Made by a program: the position numbers and the translations under genes. 33,575 nucleotides of DNA from positions 1 through 33,575 of the forward strand of contig NZ_LMOR01000005.1 of the NCBI RefSeq assembly GCF_001424225.1. Reading direction: 5' to 3'. Numbering within the stretch: position 1 is the stretch's first letter; each line of letters begins with the position of its first letter. The DNA is from Microbacterium sp. Leaf151 (GTDB taxonomy: Bacteria > Actinomycetota > Actinomycetes > Actinomycetales > Microbacteriaceae). Under the pieces are notes generated by a model, which had not been told where the DNA came from, did no database searches, and was given only the letters and a program-made list of their open reading frames with translations. Shown in pieces: positions 15,744 to 29,421 of this stretch.

Positions 15744-16646
15744 ATGACCTCCGATCGCGACCAGTTCACTTTCGACAACCCCGTCACCCGCTACGCGCGC
15801 GTCGAGCCGCCCGTGCAGCACCAGCCCGAGCCCGGGGTCCAGGCCGACATGACGCCCGTCCCCGACCTCGGCGAGAAGACCTACCGCGGCCTCGGCCGCC
15901 TGACCGGACGCAAGGCCCTCATCACCGGTGGAGACTCGGGCATCGGCGGAGCGGTCGCCATCGCCTTCGCCCGAGAGGGCGCCGACGTGGCGATCGTGCA
16001 CCTTCCCGACGAGCAGCGAGACGCCGATCACGTGCTCGCGCAGATCCGGGATGCCGGACGTACGGGCGCCTCCATCGCGCTCGACATCACCGAGGCGGCG
16101 GCGTGCCGCGAGCTGGTCGATCGTGCGGCCGAAGCGCTCGGGGGCCTCGACATCGTCGTGAACAACGCCGGGAAGCAGGTGATGGTCGAAAAGGTCGAAG
16201 ACCTCAGCGACGAGCAGTTCGAGTCGACCTTCCGCACCAACGTCTTCGCACCGTTCTGGATCACGAAGGCGGCGCTGGCGTACCTGCCCGAGGGCGGCAC
16301 CATCATCAACACCGCGTCGCTCGAGGCGTACGTTCCCGCCCCCGACCGGCTCGACTACGCCGCCACCAAGGCCGCCATCAACAACCTGTCGAAGGGGCTC
16401 GCCCAGCAGCTCGCCTCGCGCGGCATCCGCGTCAACGTCGTCGCCCCCGGACCCACCTGGTCGGCGCTGCAGGTGAGTCAGGGTGTGTCCGACGACCAGA
16501 TGGAGCACTTCGACGACGAGAGCACCTACCAGCGCGCGGGGCAGCCGGCCGAGATCGCCCCGGCGTTCGTGTTCCTCGCCTCGGCGGAGTCCAGCTACGT
16601 CTCGGGCGAGACGCTGAACGTCAACGGCGGCATGGTGACCCCGTAA
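15744..16646 (+). CDS. SDR family oxidoreductase with N-terminal extension
   Basis: A 300-residue short-chain dehydrogenase. The cofactor motif TGGDSGIG is at residues 61-68, NNAG at 140-143, and the catalytic Ser192, Tyr205 and Lys209 are all present. The first 55 residues (NPVTRYARVEPPVQHQPEPG, then MTPVPDLGEKTYRGLGRL) form the extension characteristic of the YghA/YhdG-like group, often described as general-stress oxidoreductases. Substrate is unknown. It starts 9 bp after the second glycosyltransferase with no clear Shine-Dalgarno sequence, so it may be read through from the polysaccharide operon. A strong hairpin follows its stop. Confidence 0.9.
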   Translation: MTSDRDQFTFDNPVTRYARVEPPVQHQPEPGVQADMTPVPDLGEKTYRGLGRLTGRKALITGGDSGIGGAVAIAFAREGADVAIVHLPDEQRDADHVLAQIRDAGRTGASIALDITEAAACRELVDRAAEALGGLDIVVNNAGKQVMVEKVEDLSDEQFESTFRTNVFAPFWITKAALAYLPEGGTIINTASLEAYVPAPDRLDYAATKAAINNLSKGLAQQLASRGIRVNVVAPGPTWSALQVSQGVSDDQMEHFDDESTYQRAGQPAEIAPAFVFLASAESSYVSGETLNVNGGMVTP

Positions 16647-16663
16647 GCCCACCACCCCGCCCG

Positions 16664-16703
16664 CCCGAGCGCCCCGACCGCCCCCACGGTCGGGGCGTTC
16701 GGG
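16664..16703 (+). terminator. Strong hairpin after SDR gene
   Basis: Bases 16664-16680 pair with 16687-16703: a perfect 11-bp inner stem (CGCCCCGACCG with CGGTCGGGGCG), a 6-nt loop and six outer pairs including one G-T wobble. There is no T-run, which is common for actinobacterial terminators. It lies 18 bp after the SDR stop. The rest of the gap, to 16944, is GC-rich and shows no further gene or clear promoter. Confidence 0.7.
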
Positions 16704-16944
16704 TGCATCAGCGACGGGCGCACCTCAGCCTGCAGATGCGCGCGACTCGGAAACGCGACGCGGCCGACGCCCCTCGGCGTGATTTCCGGGTCGGGAGGCC
16801 CGAGTTCTCCAGAGTTCGGCCCGCCCCCGCCCCGCCCCGGCTTTACCGGCCCCTCGACCCGGAAGACGGCCCGTCTCTCCGCCGACGGACGACGCTCTTG
16901 CGCAAAACGGCTCCATCCGCAACCGACCCTCCCCGACTCGGCCG

Positions 16945-18357
16945 GTGAGCGAGCGTGAGGACATGCCCTCCGAGAACGCCACCGCCCCGGGCGGGGCGCC
17001 CGTGACCCTTTATCTGCTGCACGCGCTCGGCGCGAGCGCCCGATCCTTCGACCGCCTCGCCGAACGTCTCGACGGCCGCGTACGCGTGGAGGGCATCGAT
17101 CTCCCCGGCTTCGGCTCGCTCGCCACGGCCTCGGACTCCTCGCTCGACGGCTCGGTCGACCACGTGATCACGCATCTCGCCCGGCACGCGCGCGGTCGCT
17201 GGGTCCTCGGCGGGCACAGCATGGGCGGCAAGATCGCGGCCCTGGTGGCATCCCGTGTCCTTCGCGGCGACGCGCCACTCGTGGGCCTGGCCGGAATGGT
17301 GTTGATGGCCCCCTCGCCGCCGCGTCCCGAGCCGATGGACGAGGAGCGCCGCCAGCGCATGCTCTCGTGGGTGGCCGATGGAGCGATCTCCGAAGCCGAT
17401 GCCGAGACGTTCGTCGATCAGAACACGGCCGAGCCGCTCGACACCCCCGCACACGACCTCGCCCGCGAGGATCTGGGGCGTACCGCTCCTGCCGCGTGGC
17501 GGGCCTGGCTCGAGACCGGCAGCCGCGTCGACGCCTCGACCGATGTCGGCACCCTCGATCTCCCCACCCTCGTCCTGGCCGGCACCGACGACGACGACCT
17601 CGGTGCGGCCGCGCAGCCGGGGCTCCTGGCATCCGTCTATCCGCGCGCCCGTTTCGTCACCCTCGACGACACCGGTCACCTGATCCCGTTCGAGCGGACC
17701 TCCGAGGCCGCCGAGGCCATCGCGCACTTCGTCGACGACGAGGTGCTGCCAGGGCCCGTCATCCCCGACGATTGGGCGACGCTCATCGCGGGTGACCGCG
17801 TGGATGCCCGCGTGCGCGGCATCCTGAATCTCCGCGCCGTTCCCGACGACCGCGGCTACGCGCCCTCCGTGCTCGACGTCGCGCAGCTCACGCTGCTGCG
17901 CGAGATCGCCGACCTCGTCGTGCCGCAGGACGGTCCTCCCATCGATCTGGCTGCCCGCGTCGACGCACAGCTCGCGCGCGGCGAGGGCGATGGGTGGCGC
18001 AACGCCGACCTACCGCCCGATCCCGAGGCCTACCGCGCCGGGCTCGACACTCTTTCCGGAGTCTGGCCGACCGATCCGACAGCCCGCGAAGAGGTTCTCC
18101 GCGCCGCGATCGAGGGGACGACGGATGCCGATGGCCCCCTCGACGCGGCTCGTCTGAAGTTGTGGCTCGAAGACGCCCGCAACGACCTCGTGCGCCAGTG
18201 GCTGGCGCACCCGGCGAGCATGGCGCGCGTCGGATACGACGGCTTCGCCACCGGGGGCAGCCCCATGCGCGGGTACGTGGAGCTCCGGCTCGGACGCCGC
18301 GAGGACTGGGAGCCCGCCGGTGTCGGCGGCACCGTGACGACAGGAGACGCGGCATGA
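16945..18357 (+). CDS. Alpha/beta hydrolase fused to gluconate 2-dehydrogenase subunit 3-like domain
   Basis: A 470-residue two-domain protein. Residues about 20-265 are an alpha/beta hydrolase: LLHALGASARSF oxyanion region, GGHSMGG with nucleophile Ser92, an acidic DDDD run near 215-218, and TGHLIPFE with His245. Residues about 275-460 resemble gluconate 2-dehydrogenase subunit 3: LLREIADLVVPQDGPP, VDAQLARGEGDGW, EAYRAGLDTLSG, then a GYDGFATGGSPMRGYVELRLG end. Its stop overlaps the GMC oxidoreductase start as ATGA, the usual arrangement for subunit 3 and its flavoprotein. The hydrolase could open a lactone product or prepare the substrate. No Tat signal is visible, although family small subunits often carry one. 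GTG 16945 or ATG 16963 may be the start. Confidence 0.78.
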   Translation: MSEREDMPSENATAPGGAPVTLYLLHALGASARSFDRLAERLDGRVRVEGIDLPGFGSLATASDSSLDGSVDHVITHLARHARGRWVLGGHSMGGKIAALVASRVLRGDAPLVGLAGMVLMAPSPPRPEPMDEERRQRMLSWVADGAISEADAETFVDQNTAEPLDTPAHDLAREDLGRTAPAAWRAWLETGSRVDASTDVGTLDLPTLVLAGTDDDDLGAAAQPGLLASVYPRARFVTLDDTGHLIPFERTSEAAEAIAHFVDDEVLPGPVIPDDWATLIAGDRVDARVRGILNLRAVPDDRGYAPSVLDVAQLTLLREIADLVVPQDGPPIDLAARVDAQLARGEGDGWRNADLPPDPEAYRAGLDTLSGVWPTDPTAREEVLRAAIEGTTDADGPLDAARLKLWLEDARNDLVRQWLAHPASMARVGYDGFATGGSPMRGYVELRLGRREDWEPAGVGGTVTTGDAA

Positions 18358-19904
18358 ACCTCGAGCAGATGCGCACATTCGGCACGGACGAGACGGTCGA
18401 TGTCGTCGTGATCGGGACGGGCGCGGGAGGTGCGCCCCTGACATCCGAGCTGGCCAGGAAAGGCCTGAGCGTCGTTGCGATCGAGGCCGGTCGCCACTTC
18501 GCACTCGACGATCTCACCGCCGACGAGACCGAGGCCGTCGAGATCAACTGGATGTCGGAGCGCCTGAGCGGGGGCGACGACCCCACCGCGTTCGGGCCGA
18601 ACAACAGCGGCCGCGGCGTCGGCGGTTCGATGCTGCACTGGGGTGCGTTCACCCCGCGCCCCGACCGGCGTGATCTGGCCCTGCGCACCGAATCCGGCGT
18701 GGGGCGCGATTGGCCCGTCGACCCCGATGAGTTGTTGTCGTACGTCGAGCGTGTCGAGGGCGATATCGGCGTCTCGGGCCCGACCCCCTACCCGTGGGAT
18801 CCGGCCCGCACGTACGCGTACGCCCCGGCGAAGCGCAACGCGCCGGCGAACCTGGTCGCGAAGGGCTGCGACGCCCTCGGTATCCGCTGGGCCGATGCCC
18901 CCGCCGCCGTCCTCACGCGCGCCCGACTGCAGGATCACCACGGCGAGCGCAGCGCGTGCGTGAATTGCGGCGAGTGCCACCAGGGGTGCCGGGTGGATGC
19001 CAAGGCCTCCACGGCGAACACGTACCTTCCCGCGGCGGTCGCCGCCGGCGCCGAGATCCGCGCCGAGGCGATGGTGCACACGATCGAGCTCGATGCCCGC
19101 GGGCACGTCGCCGCGGTCGTGTACCGCCAGGGCGGTGTGGATGTGCGACAGCGCTGCCGGTCGCTCGTGCTCGCCGGCGGCGGGGTCGAGACGCCGCGCC
19201 TCCTGCTGCACACGGGCCTCGCGAACGACAACGGCCAGGTGGGGCGCAACTTCCTCGCGCACGGTGCGACGCAGGTGTGGGGCCGATTCGACGAGCCGGT
19301 GCGCGGACATCGCGGCTACCCGTCGTCGCTCATCAGCGAGGACATGATGCGTCCGGCCGACGCCGACTTCGCCGGCGGGTATCTCGTGCAGAGCCTCGGC
19401 GTCATGCCGTTGACCTTCTCGACGACGCTCGTGCGCGGAGGGGGGCTGTGGGGCCCCGATCTGATGCAGCGGCTCGACCAGTCGCGGTTCATGGCCGGCA
19501 TCGGCATCAACGGCGAGTGTCTGCCGTCCGATGACAACCGGCTGACCCTCGTCGACGAGACCGACGAGTTCGGCATCCCCCGTGCCCGGGTGACTTTCAG
19601 CGCAGGCGAGAACGAGAAGGCGATGGACCGTCACGCGACGGCGTTCATGCTGCGGGTGATGGAGGCATCGGGTGCCCGCGAGACGATGGTGCTGGCCCGC
19701 ACGGCCCACACGATCGGCACGTGCCGCATGTCGACCGATCCCTCGGACGGTGTGGTGGATGCGGACGGGCGCTCGCACGAGATCCCGAACCTGTGGATCT
19801 GCGACAACTCGGTGTTCCCCTCCGCCATCGCCGCGAACCCGGCGCTGACGATCATGGCGCTGTCGCTGCGCACCGCCGACCGTTTCCTCGCCTCGGCCGC
19901 CTGA
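18354..19904 (+). CDS. GMC-family FAD-dependent oxidoreductase (gluconate/glucose dehydrogenase-like)
   Basis: A 516-residue flavoprotein. FAD-binding motif VIGTGAGGAP is at residues 19-28, GRGVGGSMLHWG at 87-97, and the C-terminal end has AHTIGTCRM (His452) and NPALTIMAL (Asn495), the GMC active-site pair. CVNCGECHQGC places Cys202, Cys205, Cys208 and Cys212 in a CxxCxxCxxxC pattern; related FAD glucose dehydrogenases carry an Fe-S cluster in this region, so a cluster is plausible but inferred. It oxidises a sugar, sugar acid or alcohol. The ATGA overlap with the subunit-3-like fusion, plus GGAGA upstream, suggests a two-protein complex. No cytochrome c subunit gene follows, so the electron acceptor is unknown. 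Confidence 0.88.
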   Translation: MNLEQMRTFGTDETVDVVVIGTGAGGAPLTSELARKGLSVVAIEAGRHFALDDLTADETEAVEINWMSERLSGGDDPTAFGPNNSGRGVGGSMLHWGAFTPRPDRRDLALRTESGVGRDWPVDPDELLSYVERVEGDIGVSGPTPYPWDPARTYAYAPAKRNAPANLVAKGCDALGIRWADAPAAVLTRARLQDHHGERSACVNCGECHQGCRVDAKASTANTYLPAAVAAGAEIRAEAMVHTIELDARGHVAAVVYRQGGVDVRQRCRSLVLAGGGVETPRLLLHTGLANDNGQVGRNFLAHGATQVWGRFDEPVRGHRGYPSSLISEDMMRPADADFAGGYLVQSLGVMPLTFSTTLVRGGGLWGPDLMQRLDQSRFMAGIGINGECLPSDDNRLTLVDETDEFGIPRARVTFSAGENEKAMDRHATAFMLRVMEASGARETMVLARTAHTIGTCRMSTDPSDGVVDADGRSHEIPNLWICDNSVFPSAIAANPALTIMALSLRTADRFLASAA

Positions 19905-19943
19905 CCCGGCGCGACCGCCTCGCGACGTGACCGCCCCGTCCGG

Positions 19944-19974
19944 CGGCGGACCCGGTGTACTGGGTCGGCCGCCG
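19944..19974 (+). terminator. Possible terminator hairpin after GMC gene
   Basis: GGCGG and ACCC (19945-19953) pair with GGGT (19962-19965) and CCGCC (19969-19973), with a 3-nt bulge and 8-nt loop. It lies about 40 bp after the oxidoreductase stop. No T-tract. The remaining gap to 20126 shows no other gene. Confidence 0.4.
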
Positions 19975-20126
19975 GCTCACCGCCTCGCGAGATGACACGA
20001 TCCGCGCGAGATCACAGATCGCCGCACCTCCCCAGCGTGTGATGTGGTCACGATCGTGTGCCGTCGCCGCCCGATCAGCTAATGCCGCGCCCACACCGGC
20101 GCTGCGCACACGGGAGAATGGATGCC

Positions 20127-20471
20127 ATGAAGCTCGAGCACCTCGTCCGGTTCGCGGCCCTCGCCGAGGAGCTGCACTTCCCCCGCGCGGCCGAGAAGCT
20201 CCGCATTCCCCTGGCATCCCTGTACACGACGATCGACAAGCTCGAAGAAGAGGTGGGGCAGCCCCTCATCTCGCGCACTCCGCCGACGCAGCTCACGCCC
20301 GCGGGTCGCCTGCTGCTCGAAGAGGCGCACCACCGCATCGCCGACGCCCCGCCACCCGCCGCGAAACAGCAGACACCCGGGGGTGGCAAGGCCAAGGCGT
20401 CGAAGGGCAAGGGCCGCGCCCCGATCGTCAAGGGACAGCCGAAGCCGTACAAGAAACGCCAGGGCCGCTGA
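20127..20471 (+). CDS. Small LysR-type DNA-binding protein with lysine-rich tail
   Basis: A 114-residue protein. Residues 1-68 are a LysR-type winged helix-turn-helix (MKLEHLVRFAALAEELHF, AAEKLRIPLASLYTTIDKLEEEVG, then LTPAGRLLLEEA). The LysR effector domain (about 200 residues) is absent. After residue 75 there is a Pro/Ala linker and a basic tail, KAKASKGKGRAP and VKGQPKPYKKRQGR, resembling tails of nucleoid proteins. The frame ends cleanly and no effector-domain remnant was seen downstream, so it does not look like a recent truncation. ATG 20127 has GGAGA 9 bp upstream; ATG 20118 is in frame. It may be a ligand-independent DNA-binding or chromosome-organising protein; that role is inference. 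Confidence 0.8.
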   Translation: MKLEHLVRFAALAEELHFPRAAEKLRIPLASLYTTIDKLEEEVGQPLISRTPPTQLTPAGRLLLEEAHHRIADAPPPAAKQQTPGGGKAKASKGKGRAPIVKGQPKPYKKRQGR

Positions 20472-20486
20472 GCCCAGCCCCACCCA

Positions 20487-20555
20487 CGCATAAACGCGAT
20501 CCGCGCGCCGAAACGCTCTCTCAGCGCGTTTATGTGCGCAGGTCGCGTTTATGCG
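20487..20555. repeat. Intergenic palindromic element with repeated CGCGTTTATG core
   Basis: Arms CGCATAAACGCGA (20487-20499) and TCGCGTTTATGCG (20543-20555) are perfect 13-bp inverted repeats. Inside, AAACGC (20511-20516) pairs with GCGTTT (20526-20531), and the core CGCGTTTATG occurs twice directly (20525-20534 and 20544-20553) and once inverted. The AT-rich core stands out from the GC-rich surroundings. It lies between two convergent genes, 16 bp after the LysR-type gene, so it may serve as a bidirectional terminator or be a dispersed repeat. Bases 20556-20719 show nothing further. Confidence 0.6.
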
Positions 20556-20719
20556 GTGAGTTTCCGCCCGGCATGCAGCGGGCGCGCATCGCGCCGCCCG
20601 GCATGCGTCGAGAGCGCACCACGCGGGGCCGACATCCGGCGAGCGCGCACCGCCCGCCGAACGGCAGCTGGCGCGATGGGGGCGAAGCGGAACCCTCCTC
20701 CCGAACGCGGCAGCGACCA

Positions 20720-22360
<1,641 letters not shown>

Positions 22361-22372
22361 CCCCCTAGTCTC

Positions 22373-22864
22373 TCAGGGCAGGAGGCTCGCCTCGCGGCCT
22401 CGGCGTGCGGCCGATGCCCGTCGGTCGTGGTCGCGCTGAACGGGTCGCGATATCGACAGCGCACAGAGCGCGACGACCAGCGCCGGCGCACAGATGCCGA
22501 GGGAGACCGGCAGTTGTCCCCACACGTCCTCAGCGCTTTCTCGGTACCCCACCACCACGACGCAGGTCCATCCGACAGCGAGCATCGTCGTCGCGCTGGC
22601 GGCAATGCTGGCCGCTCCTGGACGCAGGCGCGACCGAACCGCGCGGACACGCAGACAGATCCACGTCAACACGGGCGCACCACCGACGGCAGCGACTCCC
22701 CCCAGCGTCCGCGTGACGTCGACCGACGATATGTCGCTCGCCGATAGCAGAGGGGCCACTCCGAGCGAGAGGACTGCGGACACCGCGAGCGCCAGCACCA
22801 CTGCGATGTAGAGCAGCGACAGCCACCACGCTCCCCCGGCGTCACTGATCGTGCGCGTGCTCAT
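22373..22864 (-). CDS. Small membrane protein of unknown function
   Basis: A 163-residue protein with four predicted transmembrane segments: WWLSLLYIAVVLALAVSAVL, TLGGVAAVGGAPVLTWICL, ASATTMLAVGWTCVVVVG and LGICAPALVVALCALSI. The C-terminus is Arg-rich (RDHDRRASAARRGREASLLP) and probably cytoplasmic. I do not recognise a family. It starts 7 bp after the stop of another small membrane protein, with GGGGAG upstream, and ends 12 bp before the ABC-F gene, so the three form one probable transcription unit. Confidence 0.65.
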   Translation of the reverse strand: MSTRTISDAGGAWWLSLLYIAVVLALAVSAVLSLGVAPLLSASDISSVDVTRTLGGVAAVGGAPVLTWICLRVRAVRSRLRPGAASIAASATTMLAVGWTCVVVVGYRESAEDVWGQLPVSLGICAPALVVALCALSISRPVQRDHDRRASAARRGREASLLP

Positions 22865-22871
22865 GCTCCCC

Positions 22872-23351
22872 TCAACCGCCCGGCCCGACTCCCGCTGCAG
22901 ACTGCATTCGACGAAGAGCGGCTACAGCGATGAGACCCAGGATGCCGAGAACGGCGACGGGGACGGTGAAACCCGTCAGCACCATCAGGGAGAACGGCCA
23001 AGGCAGGTCGGGGAGATGGCGATACACGCTGGACCCCCATAGCGCGAAGACACCGACCGTCCAGGCAAGCGTGACGAGCGCAACGAGCACCCAGGCGCCT
23101 CCGCGCGGCATTCGCGTCCGGCGAGCCAGCGCGAGCGCGGCGAGGACGCTGAAGGCGACGCCGGTTCCAGCGAGTGCGAGACCGATCACGACGGTGGCCC
23201 ACTCCTCGCCTTTCGAGCTGTATCCCCAGAGCGAGGCGAACATCACGACCGCCCACACACAGCACAGCACGGACCACGGAATGAAGGATGCGAGGAGCAA
23301 AGCGCCCTCGCCCCAGGCCCGCAACCGTCGCGGCGTGGGCGATGCGCTCAT
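22872..23351 (-). CDS. Small membrane protein of unknown function
   Basis: A 159-residue protein with four predicted membrane segments: ALLLASFIPWSVLCCVWAV, TVVIGLALAGTGVAFSVLAA, VLVALVTLAWTVGVFALWG and LMVLTGFTVPVAVLGILGLI. The layout resembles the protein encoded next to it (22373-22864), though similarity is only in topology and length. The open frame reaches into the xerD gene; ATG 23351 was chosen because GAGAGGG lies 5 bp upstream. The 139 bp between it and xerD contains short G/C tracts but no clear terminator or promoter. No function can be assigned. Confidence 0.65.
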   Translation of the reverse strand: MSASPTPRRLRAWGEGALLLASFIPWSVLCCVWAVVMFASLWGYSSKGEEWATVVIGLALAGTGVAFSVLAALALARRTRMPRGGAWVLVALVTLAWTVGVFALWGSSVYRHLPDLPWPFSLMVLTGFTVPVAVLGILGLIAVAALRRMQSAAGVGPGG

Positions 23352-23490
23352 CGATGCCCTCTCACTTCGTCGCGATGAGGAGTACCCCGCAGGACACGGT
23401 CCACACGCGAGCCCTCCCCCATGACGACCATTATCCGGGGGTCCGCTATCTCTTGCTTCCCCCAGAGGGAGGAGGCCATGGTCTTTCCGC

Positions 23491-24420
23491 TCACCGTGCC
23501 CGCGGGTGCGAGGTCGCGTACACGTCGCGGAGGGCTTCGACGGTGACGTGCGTGTAGATCTGCGTCGTCGCGACCGAGGCGTGCCCGAGCAGTTCCTGCA
23601 CGACGCGCACGTCCGCACCGCCCTGCAGCAGATGGGTCGCGAAGGAGTGCCGGAGCGTGTGCGGCGACACGTGCGAGGTGAGACCCGCGCGCTCCGCCGC
23701 AGCCTGGATGACGAGCCACGCACTCTGCCGCGACAGCGGCGCTCCCCGCACGCCGAGGAACAAACGCGGCGTCGCCCGCCCCTTCGCGGCGAGGACCGGT
23801 CGCACCCGGGTCAGGTAGGCCTCCACGGCCGCGCGCGCGTACGACCCAACGGGCACGATGCGCTCCTTGTCACCCTTGCCCCGCACCCGCAGCAGGTCAC
23901 CGTGGGCGGTGTCGTCGACGTCGAGCTGCACGATCTCCGACACCCGGGCACCGGTCGCGTAGAGCAGTTCGAGCAGAGCCCGATCGCGGACGGCCGACGG
24001 CTCCGCCGCCGAGGCATCGGCCGACCCGGGCGCAGGTCCCGCGGCATCCAGCAGGTCGTCGACCTGGGCGATGGTCAGGGCCTTCGGCAGGCGACGGGGA
24101 GCCTTGGGCGGGCGCAGACGACCGCTCGGGTCGACCTCGACACGGCCCTCGCGCACGAGGAAGCGATGCAGGCCCCGCACGGACGACTGCAGCCGTGCGA
24201 GAGAAGAGGATGCCGGCGCCGGGACCGCCGACGCCCGCTCGGCTGCGAATTCGGCGATCAGCCCCGGCGTGACGGCCTCCACCTCGGTCACGCCCCGCGC
24301 GCCCAGCCATTCGCCGTACACCGCCAGGTCGCGGCGATACGCGGCGACGGTGTGGTCGGAGAGCCCACGCTCGAGCGCGACGTGCCGGAGGTAGGTCTCG
24401 ACCGCACGCTCGAGCTCCAC
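23491..24420 (-). CDS. xerD: Tyrosine site-specific recombinase XerD
   Basis: A 309-residue recombinase that resolves chromosome dimers at dif with XerC. The N-terminal SAM-like domain ([23 protein letters not shown]) binds DNA, and the catalytic domain carries the full set: Arg159 (GARVSEI), Lys182 ([10 protein letters not shown]), His254 and Arg257 ([13 protein letters not shown]), His280 (LLGHASV) and Tyr289 (QIYTHV). An Ala/Pro/Ser-rich insert is present around residues 127-142. The GTG start at 24420 follows the NUDIX stop by 1 bp; the longer open frame overlaps the NUDIX gene. Position after pyrG and a NUDIX gene is the actinobacterial xerD location (from memory, Rv1701 in M. tuberculosis), which argues against a phage integrase. 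Confidence 0.92.
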   Translation of the reverse strand: MELERAVETYLRHVALERGLSDHTVAAYRRDLAVYGEWLGARGVTEVEAVTPGLIAEFAAERASAVPAPASSSLARLQSSVRGLHRFLVREGRVEVDPSGRLRPPKAPRRLPKALTIAQVDDLLDAAGPAPGSADASAAEPSAVRDRALLELLYATGARVSEIVQLDVDDTAHGDLLRVRGKGDKERIVPVGSYARAAVEAYLTRVRPVLAAKGRATPRLFLGVRGAPLSRQSAWLVIQAAAERAGLTSHVSPHTLRHSFATHLLQGGADVRVVQELLGHASVATTQIYTHVTVEALRDVYATSHPRAR

Positions 24421-24421
24421 G

Positions 24422-25000
24422 TCAGTGGGTGGCGGCCTCGCGGCGCAGCACCTCGGCCGTGGCGAGCACGCCCGTCGCGAGGATGCCGTTGCGCAGACGC
24501 CCCGCCAGCACACCGTCGATGACGTCGGCCAGCGGCACTCGCTCGACCCTCATATCGGACTCCTCGTGCTCACGCTCGTAGTCGCTCTCGACCGCCCTCA
24601 ACCCCCGGGCGAGGAACACGTGCACGACCTCGTCGTTGCCTCCGGGCGTGGTGTGCATCGAGATCAGGTGCTGCCACCGGTCGGCCTCGAGGTCCACCTC
24701 CTCGGTCAGCTCGCGCTTCGCCGTCTCCAGCGGCGGCTCGCCGTCCACGTCGAGAAGCCCGGCAGGGATCTCCCAGTCGCGCTCCTTGATGGGGTGGCGG
24801 TACTGCTGGATGAGCACGACGCGCTCGTCGTCGTCGACGGCCACGACGGCGGCTGCTCCCGGGTGGTCGACGTACTGCCGCGTCATCTCACCGTCGCCGT
24901 AGCGCACGGTGTCGCTGCGCACGTCCCACACCGCACCCTCGTACACGAGGTCGCTTGCGACGACCTCGAGGTCGACGCGCTCGTCGCGCAGCTCTTCCAC
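24422..25000 (-). CDS. NUDIX hydrolase, ADP-ribose pyrophosphatase-like
   Basis: A 192-residue cytoplasmic hydrolase that probably cleaves ADP-ribose to AMP and ribose 5-phosphate. The Nudix box lies at residues 81-104, GLLDVDGE followed by [16 protein letters not shown], with the metal-binding RELTEE. The first Gly-to-Glu spacing is one longer than the general consensus but normal for the GLLD(V)xGE subgroup. [18 protein letters not shown] is also typical of ADP-ribose pyrophosphatases. GTG 25000 has GAGGAGGA upstream and follows the pyrG stop by 1 bp. The pyrG-NUDIX-xerD order is conserved in actinobacteria (Rv1700 is the counterpart). Confidence 0.9.
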   Translation of the reverse strand: MEELRDERVDLEVVASDLVYEGAVWDVRSDTVRYGDGEMTRQYVDHPGAAAVVAVDDDERVVLIQQYRHPIKERDWEIPAGLLDVDGEPPLETAKRELTEEVDLEADRWQHLISMHTTPGGNDEVVHVFLARGLRAVESDYEREHEESDMRVERVPLADVIDGVLAGRLRNGILATGVLATAEVLRREAATH

Positions 25001-25001
25001 G

Positions 25002-28500
<3,499 letters not shown>

Positions 28501-28504
<4 letters not shown>

Positions 28505-29421
28505 GCCGCACCTCCCGGCATGCCGCGCCAACCCGTCACCGGCAGACGGAACTTGCGCACCAGACGATCGGTGAAGGCGGCGGGGTGAAGACGCGCAAGT
28601 CGCACGGGCCGAGAAGACCGGCGCACCACCACCCGCGCACCGGGCGGCAAATCGTGCGAGCGTCTTCCGTCGCACCACAGGATGCCGCTCCCGCTCGTGC
28701 GCTCGAGAACCTCGACGGCAACACTCGCGTCGGGGCCGACCACGAGCGGTCGGGCGAAGAGAGCGTGCGCCGACAGAGGCACGACGGCGATGGCCTCGAC
28801 CGTGGGCCAGACGATCGGTCCCCCGGCGGAGAAGTTGTAGGCCGTCGAGCCGGTGGGCGTCGCGATGACGACGCCGTCGCAACCGAACGACGACAGGGGC
28901 CGCCCGTCGACGGCCATGACGACCTCGAGCATGCGCTCTCGACTCGCCTTCTCGATGGTCGCCTCGTTCAGGGCCCACGTCTCGTAGATGACCCGGTCGT
29001 CGGCATCCTGGATCTTCACGGCGAGGGCCAGGCGCTCCTCGACCGTGTAGTCGCGGGCGATCACACGGCGCACGGCATCGTCCATGTCGTCGCGTTCGAT
29101 CTCGGCGAGGAAGCCGACATGCCCCATGTTGATGCCCAGGATCGGCGCGGTTCCGCCGCGCACCATCTCGGCCGCGCGGAGGATCGTACCGTCGCCGCCG
29201 AGCACGATCGCGAGCTCGACGTCATCGATGGCGACGTCGACGCCGAGAGTGGCCACACCCTCGAGCGTGAGACGCTCCGCCAGTTCGGGTCGGTCTTCGG
29301 CGGAGACGACGGGAGTCGCACCCGCCGCACGGACCGCGGTGATGATGCGCTCGGCCGCGTGCACGGTGTCGTCACGGCGCGCGTGGACGACGAGGAGGAT
29401 TCGGCGATCGCTGGGGGTCAT
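28501..29421 (-). CDS. nadK: NAD kinase
   Basis: A 306-residue kinase that phosphorylates NAD to NADP using ATP or polyphosphate. IVLGGDGTILRAAE contains the diagnostic GGDGT at 75-79; GINMGHVGFLAE, WALNEATIEK and GVVIATPTGSTAYNFSAGGPIV are the other family blocks. ATG 29421 overlaps the tlyA stop as ATGA, and its own stop overlaps recN as GTGA. Length and order (tlyA-nadK-recN) match other actinobacteria. The gene is called ppnK in older annotation. Confidence 0.96.

Noticed and set aside
14127..16655. An 842-codon open frame on the minus strand opposite the glycosyltransferase and SDR genes
   Set aside because: It is antisense to genes with clear family motifs and ATGA coupling; its composition (Gly/Arg/Asp/Val-rich, no motif) is typical of a GC-rich shadow frame.
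23491..24420. Tyrosine recombinase as a phage or island integrase
   Set aside because: XerD-like length and motifs and the conserved pyrG-NUDIX-xerD setting fit the housekeeping enzyme; no att repeats, tRNA or mobile genes nearby.
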